DNA of 8,170 nt. Source: JBDZUZ01 sp040255445. GTDB taxonomy: Bacteria; Planctomycetota; Phycisphaerae; Phycisphaerales; UBA1924. The stretch is taken from the NCBI GenBank assembly GCA_040255445.1, contig JBDZUZ010000162.1, positions 1-8,170 of the forward strand, in the 5' to 3' direction. This document shows positions 1 to 4,438 of the stretch, one piece after another (the stretch's first letter is position 1; the number at the start of each line of letters is the position of its first letter). The position numbers were made by a program, and so were the translations under genes. Under the pieces are notes generated by a model. The model searched no databases and was not told the DNA's origin. It saw nothing but the letters and a program-made list of their open reading frames with translations.

Positions 1-539
1 GGGTCGCGGTCGTACAACCCATCGACATCCTTGATCAACCGGCATCGAGCCCCCCGGCTCGCTGCAATGAAGATCGGCGTGGGATCCGATCCGCCGCGGC
101 TCAGCAGCGTGTACGAGCCATCGCCCGCAACGCCGATGAACCCGGGCACCACCGCGATGGGACATCGCCCCAGCGCCTCACCATCAACCGCGATGGGGTT
201 CGCATCATCTCCGCCACCATCGGTCCTGAGCCCGATCTCGTGCGGCGTGAGCACGCGCGCCCCCGGCCCCAGCCGCAGCGCGAGCAGCGCGGCGGTCGTG
301 AACTCGCCCGTCGCCAGGAGCAGCGCACGCGCAGCGGGGTCCGCATCGTCGCGCACCTCCCGCAGCAGCCGGTCCGTCGTGCCCTCGAACGCCGAACAGA
401 CCGCAATGACGCGGTGCCCCCACACCCGCCACCGCAGCACCTCCGCAGCGGCCGTGGCGACATCTGCCGCCCCGCGCAACACCGATCCGCCGAACTTCAG
501 AACGATCGTCGAAGAACACTCGGTTGATTGAGCACTCAC
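1..539 (-). CDS. Aspartokinase domain protein, N-terminal 179 residues (C-terminus beyond the window; possibly aspartokinase-homoserine dehydrogenase)
   Basis: Phosphorylates L-aspartate with ATP, the first step toward homoserine, methionine, threonine and lysine, in the cytoplasm. Seen: the amino acid kinase motif KFGGS at residues 15-19, LLATGE at 74-79, a GFIGVAG segment, RGGSD at 148-152, and then KDVDGLYDRDP just before the edge. These appear in the order and spacing of the aspartokinase catalytic domain. Substitutions are mild: LLSRGGSD stands where TLGRGGSD is usual. I chose the GTG at 539-537 because it overlaps the stop of the upstream PLP-enzyme gene (GTGA) and has AAGGAG seven bases upstream, inside the end of that gene. 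The overlap points to coupled translation and control by the same SAM riboswitch. The ACT regulatory part, or a fused homoserine dehydrogenase, would lie beyond position 1, so monofunctional and bifunctional forms cannot be separated. Family call is firm; gene name is not. Confidence 0.88.
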   Translation of the reverse strand, partial: MSAQSTECSSTIVLKFGGSVLRGAADVATAAAEVLRWRVWGHRVIAVCSAFEGTTDRLLREVRDDADPAARALLLATGEFTTAALLALRLGPGARVLTPHEIGLRTDGGGDDANPIAVDGEALGRCPIAVVPGFIGVAGDGSYTLLSRGGSDPTPIFIAASRGARCRLIKDVDGLYDRD

Positions 540-1867
540 GCCGCCGCTCCTTCCTCAACCGCGTCATCGACGACACCGATCTCAACAGCCCCGCTTACTC
601 GCACGCCCGCAACCGCCCGCTCGATCGCCTGCGCCAGGTCCGCGATGACAAGCTGCGGCTCCTCGAGCCCCACCGAGAGCCGGATCAGCCCATCGGGGAT
701 CCCCACGCGGCGCCGGTGCTCCGGCCGCACATCCGCGTGCGTCATCGTCGCCGGGTGCGTGATGAGTGTCTCCACACTGCCGACATGCTCCACCAGCGAG
801 CACAATTGCACACCCTCGAGCACCGCCCGCCCCGCGGCCGCGCCGCCGAGCACCTCGAACGCCAGCACGCCGCCGTGCAGTGTCTCCCCCGCAACGCCCA
901 GATGCTGCTTCGCGGCCAGATCCGCCTGCGGGAACGATGCCAGCCCGGGGTAGTGCACCGCCGCGACCGCCGGGTGCTGCTCCAGGAACTGCGCCACCCG
1001 CAGCGCATTCCGCGACTGCTCCCGCAGCCGCAGCGGCAGCGTCTTGATGCCTCGCCCGGTGAGCCACGCATTGAACGGCGACTGGATCGCACCCGTGCTC
1101 TTGCGGATGAAGCGGATGCGATCCAGCAGCGCACCATCCCGCGCCACGATCGCCCCGCCCAGCGCCGTCGAATGACCCTCGATGTGCTTGGTGGTCGAGT
1201 ACACGCTGATATCCGCGCCCAGCTCCAGCGGCTGCTGCAACACCGGCGTGAGGAATGTGTTGTCGACCGCGAGCAGCACGCCCGCCGCCTTTGTCGCCTT
1301 CGCGATCGCGCCGATGTCCGTCAGCCGAAGCGTCGGGTTCGCCGGCGTCTCGATGAACACCAGCCTGGTCCGCGGCGTGATCGCCCGAGCCACCGCCGCG
1401 GCATCGGTCGAGTCGACGAACGTCGCGGTGATCCCCAGCCCCGGCAGAATCTGCTCCGCCAGACGCACCGTGCCGCCGTAGATCGCTTCGCCCAGCACGA
1501 GGTGATCGCCCGCACGCAGCGTCGCGAGAAAGAGCGCTGTCTCCGCCGCGAGCCCAGTCGCGAACGCCACCGCCGGCGGCGCGGCCTCGAGCTCGCCCAG
1601 GAGCTCCTCGAGCTCGCTCACGCCGGGGTTCGAAACCCGCGAGTACGCGTGCCCGCTCTGGCCGATCCGCTGCTGCAGAAAGGTCGTTGACTGCACGATC
1701 GGCGCAACCAGGCTGCCGGATCGCTTCGGCGAAGCGCCGTGCAGGCAAGCCGCGGAGATCGCGGCGTTGGGTTCGCCGCCGCGGTGGTGACCGCGGTCGG
1801 TCAGCGCCGTGCGCACCAGGGAATCGGAACGGGAATCAGACGAGTTGTGTGTGCGATCGCTGGCCAT
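536..1867 (-). CDS. metB: Cystathionine gamma-synthase / O-acylhomoserine sulfhydrylase family PLP enzyme
   Basis: A 443-residue member of the Cys/Met metabolism PLP-enzyme family (fold type I). It is expected to join an activated homoserine to cysteine, or to sulfide, in methionine synthesis. Seen: the PLP-phosphate loop YSRVSNP at 75-81 (Gly follows where Thr is common), FATGLAAE at 102-109, VDNTF at 201-205 with the pyridine-binding Asp202, the Schiff-base lysine K227 in STTKHIEGHS, and the C-terminal SVETLITHPATMTHA at 364-378. The core is about 390 residues, nearer MetB/MetZ than the longer MetY. About 30 extra N-terminal residues and a short C-terminal tail are atypical. ATG at 1867 has GAGGAG nine bases upstream; a GTG at residue 18 is a weaker alternative. 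The SAM riboswitch upstream and the overlapping aspartokinase gene downstream argue for a biosynthetic role over gamma-lyase. The metB symbol is my preference; metZ is possible. Confidence 0.88.
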   Translation of the reverse strand: MASDRTHNSSDSRSDSLVRTALTDRGHHRGGEPNAAISAACLHGASPKRSGSLVAPIVQSTTFLQQRIGQSGHAYSRVSNPGVSELEELLGELEAAPPAVAFATGLAAETALFLATLRAGDHLVLGEAIYGGTVRLAEQILPGLGITATFVDSTDAAAVARAITPRTRLVFIETPANPTLRLTDIGAIAKATKAAGVLLAVDNTFLTPVLQQPLELGADISVYSTTKHIEGHSTALGGAIVARDGALLDRIRFIRKSTGAIQSPFNAWLTGRGIKTLPLRLREQSRNALRVAQFLEQHPAVAAVHYPGLASFPQADLAAKQHLGVAGETLHGGVLAFEVLGGAAAGRAVLEGVQLCSLVEHVGSVETLITHPATMTHADVRPEHRRRVGIPDGLIRLSVGLEEPQLVIADLAQAIERAVAGVRVSGAVEIGVVDDAVEEGAAA

Positions 1868-1889
1868 GCCGTGAAACTCCTCACGGCAT
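1866..1889 (-). promoter_or_regulatory. RBS-sequestering hairpin of the metB-like gene
   Basis: Read on the minus strand, ATGCCGTGA, a six-base loop GGAGTT, and TCACGGCAT form a perfect 9-bp stem. GGAG of the Shine-Dalgarno sequence lies in the loop, and the first two bases of the ATG start codon lie in the 3' arm. Such a structure should hinder ribosome loading. It is the natural output element of the SAM riboswitch about 80 nt upstream. The stem is seen directly; its regulatory use is inferred. Confidence 0.75.
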
Positions 1890-1917
1890 CAAGCAGCGGC
1901 TTCAGCTTTGCGGGGTT

Positions 1918-1936
1918 GCCGGCGACCATCGCCGGC
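1918..1936 (-). other. Leader hairpin with 8-bp perfect stem
   Basis: GCCGGCGA, loop TGG, TCGCCGGC on the minus strand. It sits between the riboswitch and the RBS hairpin. The bases after it (AACCCCGC) contain no T run, so it is not a standard intrinsic terminator. It may help fold the expression platform. Confidence 0.55.
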
Positions 1937-1941
1937 GTTTT

Positions 1942-1970
1942 GTCGACCCGGGAAGTAAAACCCGTCCGAC
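1942..1970 (-). other. Leader hairpin directly after the riboswitch
   Basis: On the minus strand an outer GTCG/CGAC stem and an inner CGGG/CCCG stem are separated by a small internal loop (GA opposite GGT) and close on the eight-base loop TTTTACTT. It starts one base after the P1 3' strand of the riboswitch. No T run follows, so termination is unlikely. Role unknown. Confidence 0.4.
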
Positions 1971-1971
1971 C

Positions 1972-2066
1972 GCATCGCTCCCCCGCAGGGGCTGGCCTCG
2001 GCACCGCGACTGACTGACTCAGCTCGGTTGCCGCCCGGGGAAAGGCCTCCCGGGACTCTTGATGCT
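1972..2066 (-). promoter_or_regulatory. SAM riboswitch, SAM-I type (S-box)
   Basis: A cis-acting RNA that binds S-adenosylmethionine and represses methionine genes. Read on the minus strand, it has the conserved SAM-I core in order: GCATC-AAGAG (P1 5' strand and J1/2), GGGAGG, GGCAACC (2032-2026), GGTGCC (2005-2000), and the closing GATGC (1976-1972) that pairs with GCATC (2065-2061). P2 is CCCGGG/CCCGGG-like and P4 is CCCC-TGC-GGGG (1981-1991). A 5-bp pseudoknot between the P2 loop (GGCCT, 2047-2043) and J3/4 (AGGCC, 1998-1994) matches the SAM-I topology. P2 looks short, without an obvious full kink-turn, so a SAM-I/IV variant of the same clan is possible. It lies directly in front of a methionine biosynthesis gene. 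The predicted transcription start is the base just before P1. Confidence 0.87.
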
Positions 2067-2072
2067 GGGAGG

Positions 2073-2100
2073 AGCGTACCCGGGCCCCGCGACCGGTCAA
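2073..2100 (-). promoter_or_regulatory. Sigma70-like promoter of the riboswitch-metB-aspartokinase operon
   Basis: Minus strand: -35 TTGACC (2100-2095), a 16-base spacer, -10 TACGCT (2078-2073). This places transcription start near A2066, one base before the P1 strand of the riboswitch, which supports the assignment. The -10 matches TATAAT only in TA...T. GACCGGTC, an 8-bp palindrome, overlaps the -35. Confidence 0.55.
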
Positions 2101-2142
2101 GCGGTCTACCGCACGACATACCGCCAAGCCCCCGATCGCATC

Positions 2143-2148
2143 TATAGA
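2143..2148 (+). promoter_or_regulatory. Candidate -10 element for galK
   Basis: TATAGA stands out in very GC-rich surroundings 39 bases before the galK start. It would give a leader of about 32 nt. No convincing -35 lies 16-18 bases upstream, so the promoter may be activator-dependent or the match may be chance. The Shine-Dalgarno GAAGG follows at 2175-2179. Confidence 0.35.
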
Positions 2149-2186
2149 CTGCGCGCGGTGCAGAAATTCTTCGTGAAGGCGACGCT

Positions 2187-3386
2187 GTGACGAATCAATC
2201 CGGGCTCCAACGCGCGATCACGGCTCTGGGCGCAACGCCCTCGTTCGCCGCCTCCGCGCCCGGCCGCGTCAACCTGATCGGCGACCACACCGACTACAAC
2301 GGCGGCCTCGTGATGCCGATGGCGATCGACCGCCGCTGCTTCGCGGTCGGCCTCCGCAACACGCAACCCCGCCGCGCTGCACACGCCGCCACACGCATCA
2401 TCGCCGCGGACCTGGGCGAATCCTTCGACTTCGACCCCGCCGCGATGCCCGCACACTTCCCCCGCTGGGCCGGCTACGCCGCCGGCGTCTGCGCACTCTG
2501 GGCAACGCGCTTCAATGCCGAAGAACTCCGCGGCCTCACCATCGCGATCGCGAGCGATGTCCCACTCGGCTCGGGCCTTTCCAGCTCCGCATCGCTCGAA
2601 GTCGCCGTCGCCACCGCGCTCGAAGCCGCGACCGGCCGCACGCTCGCCCCCATCGACAAAGCCCTGCTCTGCCAGCAGGCCGAGCACCGCTGGGCCGGCG
2701 TCCCCTGCGGACTCATGGACCAACTCGCATCCGTCTCGGGCCGCGCGGGCCACGCGCTGCTGATGCGCTTCGACCCCATCGACATCACGCCCGTCCCCCT
2801 CCCTCCCACCATCGCTGTGCTCATCGTCAACACCGGCGTCCACCACGAACTCGCCGCCGGCGAATACGCCGCCCGCCGCCTCGCCTGCGAGGCCGCCGCG
2901 GCCCGGCTCGGCGTGCCCAATGTCTCCGCCCTCCGCGGCGATGAGCCCTCTCTCGGCGACTCCGCGCCGCTCGTCCGCCATGTCGTCACCGAGAACGCTC
3001 GCGTCGAGGCCTTCGCCGCGGCGCTCCACGCCGGCGACCTCGCCGCGGCCGGCCGCCGCATGACCGCCTCCCACACCTCACTCCGCGACGACTACCGCGT
3101 CTCCTGCCGCGAACTCGACACCGCGGTCGCCTCGCTCATCGCCGCCCCCGGCGTCTACGGAGCCCGCATGACCGGCGGCGGCTTCGGCGGCTGCGCGGTC
3201 GCTCTCTGTGATGAAAAGAACGCCGCCGCGGCCTCGGTGGCGGGCGCGGCGGCGATCAAAGATCTTCACGCGATCGGCGCTTCGGACGCCACCGCCTTCA
3301 TCGTGCACGCGGCCGCCGGCGCGGCCGCGCTCGATCCGGCCATCGCGGCCGGCAACGCCGGCATCACTCGTGACCCTGCACCGTAA
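2187..3386 (+). CDS. galK: Galactokinase
   Basis: A GHMP-family kinase that makes alpha-D-galactose 1-phosphate from galactose and ATP, the entry step of the cytoplasmic Leloir pathway. Seen over 399 residues: the galactokinase signature APGRVNLIGDHTDYNGG at 24-40, with Arg27 as the likely catalytic partner; the ATP-binding PLGSGLSSSASLEV at 126-139; CGLMDQLASVSG at 174-185, with Asp178 as catalytic base; HVVTENARV at 265-273; SHTSLRDDYRVSCREL at 295-310; and the third GHMP motif MTGGGFGG at 328-335. The sugar-contacting residue 33 is Asp where most members have Glu; the published family signature allows both. Start is GTG with GAAGG seven bases upstream. Length is normal for the family. No galT, galE or galactose transporter lies nearby. 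The last 23 bp overlap the end of the opposing DUF4097-like gene. A non-galactose GHMP substrate is unlikely. Confidence 0.95.
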   Translation: MTNQSGLQRAITALGATPSFAASAPGRVNLIGDHTDYNGGLVMPMAIDRRCFAVGLRNTQPRRAAHAATRIIAADLGESFDFDPAAMPAHFPRWAGYAAGVCALWATRFNAEELRGLTIAIASDVPLGSGLSSSASLEVAVATALEAATGRTLAPIDKALLCQQAEHRWAGVPCGLMDQLASVSGRAGHALLMRFDPIDITPVPLPPTIAVLIVNTGVHHELAAGEYAARRLACEAAAARLGVPNVSALRGDEPSLGDSAPLVRHVVTENARVEAFAAALHAGDLAAAGRRMTASHTSLRDDYRVSCRELDTAVASLIAAPGVYGARMTGGGFGGCAVALCDEKNAAAASVAGAAAIKDLHAIGASDATAFIVHAAAGAAALDPAIAAGNAGITRDPAP

Positions 3387-4218
3387 CCGACCCGTTCGAT
3401 GTATCGATGCTCGATGCCGCACCACCCTCGCCGAAGGTGTAAGTCGCCGCGCTCTTGCGCGCTGTCCCCTTCCACCAGCCCGCGGGAGCGCTGTTGCTGA
3501 TCCGCCCGTTGGAGGTGTCGACCTCCAGCGTTCCCTTGAAAGCAGGGCCGACCGTCAGCGTCACAGCGCCGTTCGAGGTGGACAACAACACGGGCCCGGC
3601 ATTGTCGGGCGCGAGCGCCAGATTGATCGCACCGTTGCTCGTATCGGCGCTGACCTTCTCCGTAGCGCCGACGATCTCGATGCGGCCGTTGGTGGTCTTC
3701 GCATTGATCGGTCCAGTGAACCGCGCCACCTCGATCGCGCCGTTGCTCGTGCGCAGCTCCGCCGCGCCGCTGAGCGAACCCAGCGTGATCCGCCCGTTGC
3801 TCGTTCGCAGATCGAACCGCGAGGCATCCGGGATCCGCACCGTCAGCGATGCCGCCTCGTTGCTGTGCCGCTTGCCCTCGGGCCACGCCACCGCGACGAC
3901 CAGATCACCCGCATCGTTGCGCGATGTCGTCAGCGTCGCCGCGTCCAGCCGCTCCTGCGTAAGCGCACGCACCTGCGCCGTCACCTCAAGCTGACCCGAA
4001 TCCGATGGCAGCACCTCGACCGCGCCGTTGTTGTTGTCGATCACCAGCCCGCCGCCGGGCACATGCGGCTGCGTGAGCGATTTGCTCCCGGTGAACCGCG
4101 CCTGTTCGACGCAGCCCGACATCGTGACGCAGCCGACCATCGCCGGCGCCGTCGCCGCGACAATGCCGCCAACGGTGACAGCGCGGGCCCAGCGGTTGAA
4201 TTTGTTCTGGATCGTCAT
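3364..4218 (-). CDS. DUF4097-like exported protein with TSNG repeats, probable lipoprotein
   Basis: A 284-residue protein of unknown function. I chose the ATG at 4218 over the upstream in-frame TTG at 4287 because the N-terminus then reads as an export signal: a basic start with RWAR, a hydrophobic stretch VTVGGIVAATAPAMV, and then Cys30 in AMVGC. Another Cys36 follows in MSGC. Both lipobox candidates have Met at -3, so lipid attachment is plausible but not classical. A GGGGGG run lies seven bases before this ATG. The rest is short beta strands with a recurring turn: NNNG at 62-65, then T(S/T)NG at 139, 157, 175, 193, 214, 235 and 273. This resembles DUF4097 'adhesin-like' proteins predicted to form a beta-solenoid. 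No catalytic motif is visible. It diverges from the GH31 gene across a 220-bp region rich in repeats. Confidence 0.8.
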   Translation of the reverse strand: MTIQNKFNRWARAVTVGGIVAATAPAMVGCVTMSGCVEQARFTGSKSLTQPHVPGGGLVIDNNNGAVEVLPSDSGQLEVTAQVRALTQERLDAATLTTSRNDAGDLVVAVAWPEGKRHSNEAASLTVRIPDASRFDLRTSNGRITLGSLSGAAELRTSNGAIEVARFTGPINAKTTNGRIEIVGATEKVSADTSNGAINLALAPDNAGPVLLSTSNGAVTLTVGPAFKGTLEVDTSNGRISNSAPAGWWKGTARKSAATYTFGEGGAASSIDTSNGSVTVQGHE

Positions 4219-4257
4219 TGGGAACCCCCCGGAAAAAGACGGAATCTGTGCGTGTGA

Positions 4258-4281
4258 AACAGTTGGAGTGTCCGAACTGTT
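4258..4281. repeat. Inverted repeat upstream of the DUF4097-like gene
   Basis: Arms AACAGTT (4258-4264) and AACTGTT (4275-4281) are perfect 7-bp complements separated by ten bases. It lies 40 bp before the ATG of the minus-strand gene. It could be an operator or a hairpin in the mRNA leader. Confidence 0.45.
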
Positions 4282-4296
4282 GGGCAAGACGGCCCG

Positions 4297-4338
4297 ACGC
4301 TTTCAGTCCCGCGCTCTCAGCCCCACGCTTTCCGTCCC
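4297..4338. repeat. Three tandem 14-bp direct repeats in the divergent intergenic region
   Basis: ACGCTTTCAGTCCC (4297-4310), GCGCTCTCAGCCCC (4311-4324) and ACGCTTTCCGTCCC (4325-4338) are contiguous. Copies 1 and 3 differ at one base; copy 2 differs from copy 1 at three. The array lies between divergent genes and ends four bases before a palindrome, so a regulator-binding array is the simplest reading. It is too short and has no spacers for a CRISPR array. Confidence 0.7.
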
Positions 4339-4342
4339 GATC

Positions 4343-4359
4343 GGGTCAACGATTGACCC
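4343..4359. promoter_or_regulatory. Perfect 17-bp palindrome, candidate operator
   Basis: GGGTCAA-CGA-TTGACCC: 7-bp arms and a 3-bp centre. It reads TTGACC, a -35-like hexamer, on both strands. No recognisable -10 sits 16-18 bases away in either direction, so an operator for a dimeric repressor is more likely than paired -35 boxes. A run of almost pure C and T follows on the plus strand (4357-4384). Confidence 0.55.
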
Positions 4360-4438
4360 TCCCCCCCTCCGCCCCCTCCGCCCCACCGCCAGTCCCGGCA
4401 GCCGGCGGATACCACGACGTCGCCCGACCGGAATCCGT

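Noticed and set aside
524..1690. A long plus-strand open frame opposite the PLP-enzyme gene.
   Set aside because: Its translation is mostly Arg, His, Pro and Gln without any family motif, typical of the antisense of a GC-rich gene. The minus-strand protein has all catalytic motifs.
2187..3386. Asp33 in place of the usual Glu in the galactokinase signature.
   Set aside because: The known signature allows Asp or Glu at this position, so it is not evidence of lost or changed function.
4219..4287. A TTG start at 4287 would add 23 residues to the DUF4097-like protein.
   Set aside because: The extension would bury the export signal and cover the inverted repeat. The ATG at 4218 gives a proper signal sequence.
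4297..4338. Tandem repeats as a possible CRISPR array or replication iterons.
   Set aside because: There are no spacers, cas genes, replication initiator gene or AT-rich unwinding region nearby.
4028..4438. The GH31 reading frame stays open about 400 bases upstream of the chosen start.
   Set aside because: This stretch lies antisense to the DUF4097-like gene and then in the repeat-rich intergenic region. Its translation has no GH31 features. High GC keeps many frames open.
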